Source: Avimonoglobus sp965151315 (GTDB lineage: Bacteria > Bacillota > Clostridia > UBA1381). Taken from it: a stretch of DNA of 58,740 nt. The translations under genes and the position numbers were made by a program. The stretch is from contig CBCTZG010000007.1 in the NCBI GenBank assembly GCA_965151315.1, forward strand, positions 1-58,740, written 5' to 3'. This document shows positions 52,071 to 58,740 of this stretch, piece after piece. The notes under the pieces were generated by a model. The model was given only the letters and a program-made list of their open reading frames with translations, was not told where the DNA came from and searched no databases. Within the stretch, counting starts at the first letter, position 1, and each line of letters opens with the position of its first letter.

Positions 52071-53084
52071 TTAACCCTCTGTAGTAATAGCGATCGCGTG
52101 GGCAATAGCGGGAATGGACTCGCCCTGCTGGACCGTCATGGGATTCATCAGCGCGCCGGTAGCCATCAAAAGGATATTCTTATACGTCCCTTTCAAAAGC
52201 TCTTTATAAATATGGCCGCAGAATACGCTGCCGCAGCAGCCGCATCCACTGCCGCCGGCGTGGACATCCTGTTTTTCTAAATCAAAAATCAATTTGCCGC
52301 AGTCGTTATGATTGGCGTAAATATCATAGCCGTTTTGATTCATCAGATCCGTTAGCAAATCAGAACCAACAACGCCTAAATCACCAGTTAGGATCAGATC
52401 GTAATCCGATGGCTTTCTGCCGGTATCTGTAAAATGGGCTGTTAGGGTATCAATGGCTGCGGGTGCCATGGCCGCCCCCATATTGTTAATATCTGTTATG
52501 CCCAGATCCACAATTTTTCCCACAGTGGCATGGGTGATCCTTGGCCCGTCGGATCCAGCCTTTAAAATAACACAGCCAGCGCCGGTAACCGTCCATTGGG
52601 CTGTGGGCGTCCGCTGCCCGCCATATTCCAACGGAAAACGGAATTGTTTTTCAGCTGAACAAAAATGGCTGGATGTGGTACACATAGCATGGGTGCCGAA
52701 GCCGCCGCTTAAAAAGATGGAACCGATCATTGTACTCTCCACCATAGTAGAACAAGCTCCATATAAGCCTAAAAAGGGGATTCCCAGATCACGCATCGCG
52801 TAGTGCGCGCCGACACACTGGTTTAAAAGATCACCCGCGAAAACAAAGTCAATTTCTTCAGCTGCTAGGTTTGCTTTCTTCAGTGCTCTCTGGGAAACTT
52901 CCTTTTGCAGTTTACTTTCCGCTTTCTCCCAAGACTCTTCGCCCCAGTAATCATCTTCTAAAATCTGATCAAAGCAAGCGGCTAAGGGACCTTCCCCTTC
53001 TTTTTTTCCCACGATACTGGCAGTTTGCAGGATTGATACAGGGTTTTCTATTGCAAGGGTTTGTTTACCGATTTTGTGGCTCAT
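52071..53084 (-). CDS. spoVAD: Stage V sporulation protein AD
   Basis: The 337-residue protein has a thiolase-like (KAS III-like) fold that binds dipicolinic acid in the spore inner membrane complex. Marks: FAGDLLNQCVGAHYAMRDLG, FLGLYGACSTMVESTMIG, THAMCTTSSHFCSAEKQFRF and GSGCGCCGSVFCGHIY (each separate). AGGAGG at about 8 bp before the ATG also overlaps the stop of the SLH gene. spoVAC, normally the gene before it, is absent here. Confidence 0.96.
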   Translation of the reverse strand: MSHKIGKQTLAIENPVSILQTASIVGKKEGEGPLAACFDQILEDDYWGEESWEKAESKLQKEVSQRALKKANLAAEEIDFVFAGDLLNQCVGAHYAMRDLGIPFLGLYGACSTMVESTMIGSIFLSGGFGTHAMCTTSSHFCSAEKQFRFPLEYGGQRTPTAQWTVTGAGCVILKAGSDGPRITHATVGKIVDLGITDINNMGAAMAPAAIDTLTAHFTDTGRKPSDYDLILTGDLGVVGSDLLTDLMNQNGYDIYANHNDCGKLIFDLEKQDVHAGGSGCGCCGSVFCGHIYKELLKGTYKNILLMATGALMNPMTVQQGESIPAIAHAIAITTEG

Positions 53085-53096
53085 AGTATACGCCTC

Positions 53097-54161
53097 CTAT
53101 GCGATTATTTTGCCATAAAATCCTTTTTTTATACGGTTTGCCATGGTTTCTACACCGGCTGATTCATTATATTTGATCATTTGATACAGCATTTCTACCG
53201 TCTGCGCCTTTGTCAACGTAGCGAATGGCTGTAGGGTATTATCGTCAAAGCCTTGAATGATACCATATCCCAGCAGGTTTTTCACATGCTGCACTGCCCA
53301 GTCCGGCACCGCGCCGCCGTCCGCAAAGTCATCCAGGGAAACGTCGCTCATGGTTTTAGACTGCATTGCCCGGTCAATCATTGTAATGATTTCAACCCGA
53401 TTAATGTTGGCATAGGGGTTCAGATATACTTTGTCGTCCCGCTGTTCCCCGTCAATAATCCCCAGCTGATGGGCCACGTAAGCGATTTTATTGATATATT
53501 CCGGCAAGGAAGCACTGTCCTCAAAAATATGGGTCTCATCCTCGTTTACATCGTTCAGGTCCGCGCCTAAGGCCGCCAAAATATAGTTGATCACATCGAT
53601 CCGCTTCATTGTAGTTTCCGGATAAAAATAATATTTGCTGCCTACCCGCTCACCTTTTAAAATATCACGCTCTACCATTTTTACTGCGGAATAATTTCCC
53701 CAGTGATTCCGCATGTCCTCATAGACAAAGCCTAAGGGCTCTGGCGATGCTGAAGGAGATACTTCCGGCTCCGCCTCTGTAATGGTAATGGTGCAGCTGG
53801 AAATATTGGATTCCTGGTCATCAGCGGTTATTCGGAAAGAGAAGCTGTCTTCCCCAACCTGATCCTGAAACGGCGTATAAACGAATTCCCCGTTTTCCTG
53901 ATTGATTTCCACTTTCCCCTTCTGGGGCTCCAGCGTAACAATGAACTGCGGATTTTCCAAATCACAGACAAAACGCAGCTTGTCATTTAGCGCGGTATTT
54001 TTTGGGGTTTCTATTGAAAAGCTTTCTGTATAAAAATTCTCAGCGTCCCGTACGGCATATTCCTCGAATACGTCCAGGGCGTCTTCATCCGCGGCCAATG
54101 CTGCACCGCAATTATATACAAATGACAGTGTCAAAAGAATCAAAACAAAATTTCGTTTCAT
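53097..54161 (-). CDS. Secreted protein with Ig/cadherin-like and SLH domains
   Basis: 354 residues. A signal peptide (about residues 1-23, ending AALA) precedes a beta-rich Ig_17/cadherin-like domain (QENGEFVYTPFQDQVGEDSF, about residues 60-130), a Pro/Ser linker, and three SLH-like repeats (DMRNHWGNYSAVKMVERDIL, INKIAYVAHQLGIIDGEQ, VPDWAVQHVKNLLGYGIIQG). SLH repeats bind pyruvylated wall polymers and would hold it at the surface. Its stop overlaps the spoVAD ribosome site, so it is very likely in the same transcript, an unusual partner for spore genes. No sigma-G promoter was recognised. GGAGG precedes the ATG. Confidence 0.88.
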   Translation of the reverse strand: MKRNFVLILLTLSFVYNCGAALAADEDALDVFEEYAVRDAENFYTESFSIETPKNTALNDKLRFVCDLENPQFIVTLEPQKGKVEINQENGEFVYTPFQDQVGEDSFSFRITADDQESNISSCTITITEAEPEVSPSASPEPLGFVYEDMRNHWGNYSAVKMVERDILKGERVGSKYYFYPETTMKRIDVINYILAALGADLNDVNEDETHIFEDSASLPEYINKIAYVAHQLGIIDGEQRDDKVYLNPYANINRVEIITMIDRAMQSKTMSDVSLDDFADGGAVPDWAVQHVKNLLGYGIIQGFDDNTLQPFATLTKAQTVEMLYQMIKYNESAGVETMANRIKKGFYGKIIA

Positions 54162-54242
54162 CGGTCAAACCTCCAAATTTTTTTGATACTTCTATAATCT
54201 GATATTTGTTTAAAAATATACAAAGATAAAATTTCCATCAAA

Positions 54243-54264
54243 AAAGACAGCCAAGGCTGTCTTT
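54243..54264 (-). terminator. Terminator after deoB
   Basis: AAAGACAGCC pairs with GGCTGTCTTT; the minus strand then reads TTTTTTGATGG. It overlaps the deoB stop. Confidence 0.85.
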
Positions 54265-55429
54265 ACAAAAGCTGGTTTATCAATGACGCCCCAGGTATTT
54301 CCGCAGCAATCCCAAATATTTCCAAAATCGTTTTGGCAATATGGAAAAAGCCCTGCCGCGTCCCTAAATTAACTGGCAAAACAGAATCGCCATAGATCAA
54401 TAACGGCGTATATTCCCGGGAATGGTCTGTACTGGGGGTAGATGGGTCGCAGCCGTGATCGGCTGTAATCATGAGAATATCCGAAGGCCCTAAAAGCGGG
54501 AGCTGCTTTCCCAGCCAGGCGTCAAAGGCGGAAAGCGCGGCGGCGTAGCCGTTCACATCGTTGCGATGTCCATAGAGCATATCAAAATCCACCAAATTCA
54601 CAAAGCAGAGCCCGTAAAAATCCGTTTTGAGCAGTTCTGCGGTTTTGTCCATCCCCTCCTGGTTATTGTGGGTCAGAAAGCTTTTCGTAATTCCCCGGCC
54701 CGCAAATATATCGTAAATTTTCCCCACAGAAATCACATCCAGGCCGCTGTTAGACAAATGGTTTAGAAGCATATTTTCCGGCGGCGCCAGGGAAAAATCC
54801 CGTCGATTTTCCGTCCGCCGGAAATTTGGATATTCCCCGGTAAATGGCCGGGCAATCACGCGGCCTACCCCGTGTTCACCCTGGAGGATTTCCCGGGCAA
54901 TTCGGCAATCCCGGTAAAGCTCCTCTATAGGGACCAGCTTTTCGTGGGCCGCGATCTGGAAAACACTGTCTGCCGATGTGTACACAATCAAAGCGCCGGT
55001 ATTGAGATGTTCCCGTCCATAATCCTGAATAACCTGCGTACCGGAATAAGGCTGATTGCAAATCACCCGGCATCCTGCTTTCTCTTCAAACGCACGGATG
55101 ACCTCTGGCGGGAATCCATGCGGATATATGGGAAAAGGCTTTTTGGAAATAATTCCCGCAATCTCCCAGTGGCCGGTGGTCGTATCCTTTCCGGCGGAGC
55201 ATTCCGCCAGCCGGCCAAAGGCCGCGGATGGTTTTTTTACGCGTTTTTCCGGGGTCATACCGTCAATGTTAAAAAGTCCAAGCTTCGTCAGAGTTGGGAT
55301 ATGCAGGCTTGCAGACTGTTCTACGGCACGCAGGGTATTGCTGCCCTGATCCTTGTAAGCGGCGGCGTCCGGCATGGCGCCAATCCCGAAGCTGTCCAAT
55401 ACGATTAAAAATATACGTTGAATATCCAT
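54263..55429 (-). CDS. deoB: Phosphopentomutase
   Basis: The 388-residue enzyme interconverts ribose/deoxyribose 1- and 5-phosphates in nucleoside salvage, using manganese. Metal and phosphoryl sites: IVLDSFGIGAMPDA, the Thr in GKDTTTGHWEIAG, NLVDFDMLYGHRND and MITADHGCDPSTPSTDHSR. Length is normal. AGGAGG precedes the ATG. It stands alone here, without other deo genes. Confidence 0.96.
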   Translation of the reverse strand: MDIQRIFLIVLDSFGIGAMPDAAAYKDQGSNTLRAVEQSASLHIPTLTKLGLFNIDGMTPEKRVKKPSAAFGRLAECSAGKDTTTGHWEIAGIISKKPFPIYPHGFPPEVIRAFEEKAGCRVICNQPYSGTQVIQDYGREHLNTGALIVYTSADSVFQIAAHEKLVPIEELYRDCRIAREILQGEHGVGRVIARPFTGEYPNFRRTENRRDFSLAPPENMLLNHLSNSGLDVISVGKIYDIFAGRGITKSFLTHNNQEGMDKTAELLKTDFYGLCFVNLVDFDMLYGHRNDVNGYAAALSAFDAWLGKQLPLLGPSDILMITADHGCDPSTPSTDHSREYTPLLIYGDSVLPVNLGTRQGFFHIAKTILEIFGIAAEIPGASLINQLL

Positions 55430-55487
55430 GGTTCTTCCTCCTGTTTGTTAGTTTATCAAATTTTAGCGTAAAAGTCCAGCGGTATAG

Positions 55488-55516
55488 TTGAATTTTCCCC
55501 TAAAATATGCTATGAT
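55488..55516 (+). promoter_or_regulatory. Promoter of the ABC exporter
   Basis: TTGAAT (55488-55493), a 17-bp spacer and TATGAT (55511-55516). Confidence 0.65.
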
Positions 55517-55543
55517 AGGATCAATATGGATTGGAGGGTGCAT

Positions 55544-57286
55544 ATGGAAAAACAGATGAAAACAACATACCTGATCAAACGGTTTTTGCCATATTTTAAA
55601 AAGTATCAATGGATTTTGATTTTTGATTTAGTCTGCGCCGGATTCACCACATTATGCGAGCTGGTCTTTCCCATGATCGTGCGGTATATTACCGATATGG
55701 GCATGAATAACCTGCCTGCTTTGACAGTGGGGATTATTTTAAAATTAGGGTTTTTGTATATTCTGCTGCGGGTCATTGACACGGCGGCCAATTATTTTAT
55801 GGCCAATACAGGGCATGTAATGGGCACAAGGATTGAAACTGATATGCGCCACGACCTTTTTTTGCATTTGCAGACGCTGCCCTATGAATATTATTCAGAT
55901 ACAAAAATCGGACAGATTATGTCCCGGATCACCAGCGATTTGTTTGATGTGACGGAATTTGCGCACCATTGTCCGGAAGAGCTCCTGATTACCGCACTGA
56001 AAATCATTGTATCGTTTATTATCCTGTTAGGGGTAAATGTGCCCCTGACGCTGATCATTTTCGGAATTATCCCCATTATGCTGGTCTGCGCCATGAGCTT
56101 CCGGGGGAAAATGCGGTATGCCTTTAAACAATCCCGGGTGCAGGTGGGTGAACTGAATGCCCAGATTGAGGACACGCTTTTGGGTATTCGGGTAGTGAAG
56201 TCCTTTGCTAATGAAGATATTGAAATCAATAAGTTTGACCAAGGAAATTTAAAATTTCTGGATATTAAAAAAATGGCATACCGCTATATGGCTGGGTTCC
56301 AGTCAACAACCCGGCTGTTCGACGGGATTATGTATATTGCAGTGGTGATCGCTGGCTCCCTGTTTATGATTGACGGGAAAATCAACCCGGCGGATCTGGT
56401 GGCATATCTGCTGTATGTAACTACGCTTTTAGCGTCCATCCGCAAGATCATTGAGTTTACAGAGCAGTTCCAGCGAGGCATGACCGGCATCGAACGTTTC
56501 CTGGAAATTATGGATACAAAATCGAATATTACCGATAAACCGGACGCTGTGGAATTAACGGATATCAAAGGCGACATCCGTTTTGAAAATGTCAGCTTTC
56601 ACTATAGTGACGATGATCAGGAGGTGCTCACCAACCTAAATCTCCATGTGCGGCAAGGGCAGAATATTGCTGTTGTCGGCCCCTCCGGCAGCGGGAAAAC
56701 AACGCTGTGCAACCTGATCCCCCGGTTTTATGATGTGACAGCAGGCCGGATTTTATTGGACGGCGTTGACATCACGGACGCAACCCTGTCTTCCCTGCGC
56801 TCGCAGATTGGCGTGGTACAGCAGGATGTATACCTATTCTCCGGGACGATCCGGGATAATATCGAATACGGCAGGCCGGGGGCGTCCACGGCGGAAATTA
56901 TTGCGGCGGCAAAGCAGGCCGGCGCGGATACATTTATCACCCAGCTTCCCGATGGCTACGATACCTATGTGGGTGAGCGGGGGATCAAGCTTTCCGGCGG
57001 GCAAAAACAGCGGATCAGCATCGCCCGGGTCTTTTTGAAGAATCCGCCTGTCCTGATTTTAGACGAGGCAACCTCCGCGCTGGATAATGAAAGCGAAAAA
57101 ATTGTCCAGGGCTCCTTAGAAAAGCTGGCAAAGGGCAGGACGGTATTCACCATTGCCCATCGGCTGACGACCATCAAAAACGCGGATTTAATCTTGGTTC
57201 TGACAGAAAACGGGATTGAGGAAAAAGGCTCCCATGATGAACTGATCGCCCAAAAGGGCTTATATTATCATTTATACAATATCTAA
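55544..57286 (+). CDS. ABC exporter (MdlB/MsbA type half-transporter)
   Basis: The 580-residue half-transporter has an N-terminal six-helix membrane domain (about residues 1-310) and a C-terminal ATPase. Motifs: Walker A GPSGSGKTT, Q-loop GVVQQDVYLFSG, signature LSGGQKQRISIARVFL, Walker B PVLILDEATSALD and switch His in TIAHRLTT. It works as a homo- or heterodimer for lipids, peptides or drugs; the substrate is unknown. ATG at 55544 follows GGAGGG. A single gene, followed by a hairpin terminator. Confidence 0.93.
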   Translation: MEKQMKTTYLIKRFLPYFKKYQWILIFDLVCAGFTTLCELVFPMIVRYITDMGMNNLPALTVGIILKLGFLYILLRVIDTAANYFMANTGHVMGTRIETDMRHDLFLHLQTLPYEYYSDTKIGQIMSRITSDLFDVTEFAHHCPEELLITALKIIVSFIILLGVNVPLTLIIFGIIPIMLVCAMSFRGKMRYAFKQSRVQVGELNAQIEDTLLGIRVVKSFANEDIEINKFDQGNLKFLDIKKMAYRYMAGFQSTTRLFDGIMYIAVVIAGSLFMIDGKINPADLVAYLLYVTTLLASIRKIIEFTEQFQRGMTGIERFLEIMDTKSNITDKPDAVELTDIKGDIRFENVSFHYSDDDQEVLTNLNLHVRQGQNIAVVGPSGSGKTTLCNLIPRFYDVTAGRILLDGVDITDATLSSLRSQIGVVQQDVYLFSGTIRDNIEYGRPGASTAEIIAAAKQAGADTFITQLPDGYDTYVGERGIKLSGGQKQRISIARVFLKNPPVLILDEATSALDNESEKIVQGSLEKLAKGRTVFTIAHRLTTIKNADLILVLTENGIEEKGSHDELIAQKGLYYHLYNI

Positions 57287-57300
57287 CTAAGCAGCAATTT

Positions 57301-57333
57301 AGAGAACGACATACATGGTGCCGTTCTCTTTTC
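57301..57333 (+). terminator. Terminator after the ABC exporter
   Basis: AGAGAACG pairs with CGTTCTCT around a 13-nt loop, followed by TTTT. Confidence 0.75.
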
Positions 57334-57338
57334 CCATT

Positions 57339-57530
57339 TGTCATATTGATAGGTAATTGCGAAACGAACGGTTCACAATTAATTTTGTCGAAACTTTTCA
57401 TTTCGCAAAATTTGACGCACATGTCGTCAAATTTTGATTACAAATCAGGGATTAAATCCCCGATACCGCTCAGAACAAGGTTATAATTGCTCAATTCGTT
57501 GAATTTCGCAATTACCTATGTCATATTGAT
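57339..57530. mobile_element. MITE-like palindromic insertion
   Basis: 16-bp terminal inverted repeats, ATAGGTAATTGCGAAA (57349-57364) and its complement (57504-57519), bound about 170 bp without coding capacity. A 12-bp direct copy, TGTCATATTGAT, lies at 57339-57350 and 57519-57530, as a target duplication would. Inside are CAAAATTTGACG/CGTCAAATTTTG and GGGATTAAATCCC palindromes. It looks like a small non-autonomous transposon or a large structured intergenic repeat. Confidence 0.7.
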
Positions 57531-57545
57531 GTACGGAGGGATAAA

Positions 57546-58067
57546 ATGAAAAAAACCGCGGGGCTGATATTTTTTGTAGCCGCACTCTTTTTGGCTTTGC
57601 CTTGTCATGAAGAAACAGATGATTATCCTGCACGGTACAAAAACTACGCAAAGGATACTGTGATTGATGAATGGAATTTTTATAACAGAGAATGTACATC
57701 GTTTGTTGCCTGGCGGTTAAACAGCAGAAACGGCGTAAAATTCAACAATCAATATGCCGGCGTAAATCGGTGGGGACACGCAAAAGACTGGGGGATGGCC
57801 GCTGAACGCGCAGGCATCCCGGTTAACGATACACCCACCCTAGGGGCTGTAGCCTGGTGGGACAGCGGCCAGGCTGGCCATGTGGCATGGGTAGAGGATA
57901 TAAATGGGCAGATGGTGCTAATTGAAGAATACAACAAGCACAGCTCCGGCGCCTATGGCCGACGCTGGATCGCAGCCGATTCGCCAACAGGCTATATCCA
58001 TATACAAGACCTGCCGGACAGTCCGTCAACTTTGGATCCCTGCGTTTCGCAGTATCCCCGCGTGTAA
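57546..58067 (+). CDS. Secreted CHAP-domain amidase-like protein
   Basis: 173 residues: a signal peptide (about 1-20) and one CHAP domain with Cys in NRECTSFVAW and His in GHVAWVEDI. TYR-like YGRRWI near the end completes the fold. CHAP enzymes cut peptidoglycan peptides or polyamine amides. ALPCHEE might be read as a lipobox, but Pro before Cys is unfavourable. No cell-wall binding repeats. GGAGGGA precedes the ATG; its 3' end overlaps the convergent acetyltransferase gene by 42 bp. Confidence 0.88.
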   Translation: MKKTAGLIFFVAALFLALPCHEETDDYPARYKNYAKDTVIDEWNFYNRECTSFVAWRLNSRNGVKFNNQYAGVNRWGHAKDWGMAAERAGIPVNDTPTLGAVAWWDSGQAGHVAWVEDINGQMVLIEEYNKHSSGAYGRRWIAADSPTGYIHIQDLPDSPSTLDPCVSQYPRV

Positions 58068-58628
58068 GTCCGGAAAAGGCACAAACGGCGCTGGATTCAG
58101 CGCATGGATTGCAATGATTTTTTGCATCCAGACCATATTGTACCATCGCCCAAATTTATAGCCGCATTGGTGGAATTTACCAATAATTTGATAGCCTAAA
58201 TGGGCATGGAATTGCGCACTGTTCTTGGTTAAGTATTCGTCCTCAGCTCCCGGGTATCCAATGCAGGCGTATAAATTTGTAATATGCTGTGCCTGGCTGA
58301 TTTTTTCTATGGCGGTGTACAGTGTTCTCCCGATCCCCTGCTTCTGCTTATTTTCTTTTAAGTAAACCGTCGTTTCCGCGGCCCAAGTATAAGCAGCCCG
58401 GCTGTTCAACGGCCCTGTATATGCGTATCCGCAGATTTCTCCATTTTTTTCGGCTGCAAGAAAGGGATATTTATGCAGTGTTGTCCCCATTCTGTCCGAA
58501 AATGCCGCAACGCTTGGCACGTCATATTCGAAGGTGATTGCGGTTTTTTGTACATATGTGGCGTAGATATCCAAAATTTCTTTTGCGTCCGCAAGCCTTG
58601 CGACACGGATTTTGATAGTGCTGTCCAT
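58026..58628 (-). CDS. GNAT N-acetyltransferase
   Basis: The 200-residue protein is of the GNAT fold, closest to phosphinothricin/methionine-sulfoximine acetyltransferases. Marks: IRVARLADAKEILDIYATYV, the aromatic WAAETTVYLKENKQKQGIGR with the acetyl-CoA loop (KQGIGRTLY), and FHAHLGYQIIGKFHQCGYKF (each separate). It would acetylate an amino group of a small molecule. GGGAG before ATG 58628; the frame up to 58658 is not needed. It overlaps CHAP tail to tail. Confidence 0.88.
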   Translation of the reverse strand: MDSTIKIRVARLADAKEILDIYATYVQKTAITFEYDVPSVAAFSDRMGTTLHKYPFLAAEKNGEICGYAYTGPLNSRAAYTWAAETTVYLKENKQKQGIGRTLYTAIEKISQAQHITNLYACIGYPGAEDEYLTKNSAQFHAHLGYQIIGKFHQCGYKFGRWYNMVWMQKIIAIHALNPAPFVPFPDLHAGILRNAGIQS

Positions 58629-58656
58629 TTTGTTTTCTCCCTTTTGCCTATATAGC

Positions 58657-58723
58657 AAGGGATTCCGGCGTATGCCGGAATCCCTTTATTGTATACCGAA
58701 AACCACGCGATAGTCGCGTGGTT
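58657..58723. other. Two strong hairpins in series at window end
   Basis: AAGGGATTCCGGC pairs with GCCGGAATCCCTT (58657-58686) and AACCACGCGA pairs with TCGCGTGGTT (58701-58723). The first, with TTTATT after it, could end plus-strand transcription; the second lacks a T run. The use of this intergenic stretch depends on the next gene, which is outside the window. Confidence 0.6.
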
Positions 58724-58740
58724 CTATAAAGGTTAACCGG

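Overview
The window reads as a chromosomal segment of an anaerobic, spore-forming Clostridia-type bacterium (Bacillota). The evidence is a bacterial/archaeal V-type ATPase operon, an oxygen-sensitive class III ribonucleotide reductase with its activase, sporulation genes (spoVAD, spoVAE, and yunB-like and ytxC-like genes), Gram-positive ribosome binding sites and sigma-A promoters with 17-18 bp spacers, and Firmicutes-type housekeeping proteins. No rRNA marker is present, so I cannot name a genus.

Layout. 1-8.6 kb is an AT-rich accessory region: a zinc-finger protein, a small SHOCT-like protein, two overlapping large serine recombinases, then a giant secreted BspA-type leucine-rich-repeat protein. 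It ends next to two tRNA-Pro genes (8.76-8.92 kb, minus strand). 9-11.3 kb holds two small Xre regulators, an AraC-family regulator followed by two tiny genes (40 and 49 codons), and a small unknown protein. 11.4-15.3 kb is the pheB-type ACT/hom/thrB/lysC cluster for aspartate-to-threonine metabolism; thrC lies apart at 30.7 kb. Then come an rlmB-type rRNA methyltransferase, a UPF0237/UPF0210 pair running into a complete V-ATPase operon (18.0-26.4 kb), rbgA, lepB, rplS, pgi, nrdD and nrdG with NrdR boxes, yunB, ligA, an M20 amidohydrolase, a GME-fold protein and ytxC.

41.12-44.43 kb is a compact integrated element with its own base composition. It is flanked by a 16-bp near-identical direct repeat and encodes an HUH rolling-circle Rep, a catalytic-domain-only tyrosine recombinase and several unknown small proteins. 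It also carries an adenine-depleted G/T-rich stretch and many perfect hairpins. It sits in the convergent gap between ytxC and aspS and is the best candidate here for a poorly described system.

44.5-58.7 kb returns to core functions: aspS, hisS, a SpoVB/MurJ-like flippase, a CBS/CorC membrane protein, a decayed methyltransferase, a three-gene unit of an SLH-domain protein with spoVAD and spoVAE, deoB, an ABC exporter, a MITE-like palindromic insertion, a secreted CHAP protein and a GNAT acetyltransferase. Base composition is judged by eye. Homology calls come from motif recognition without database searches.
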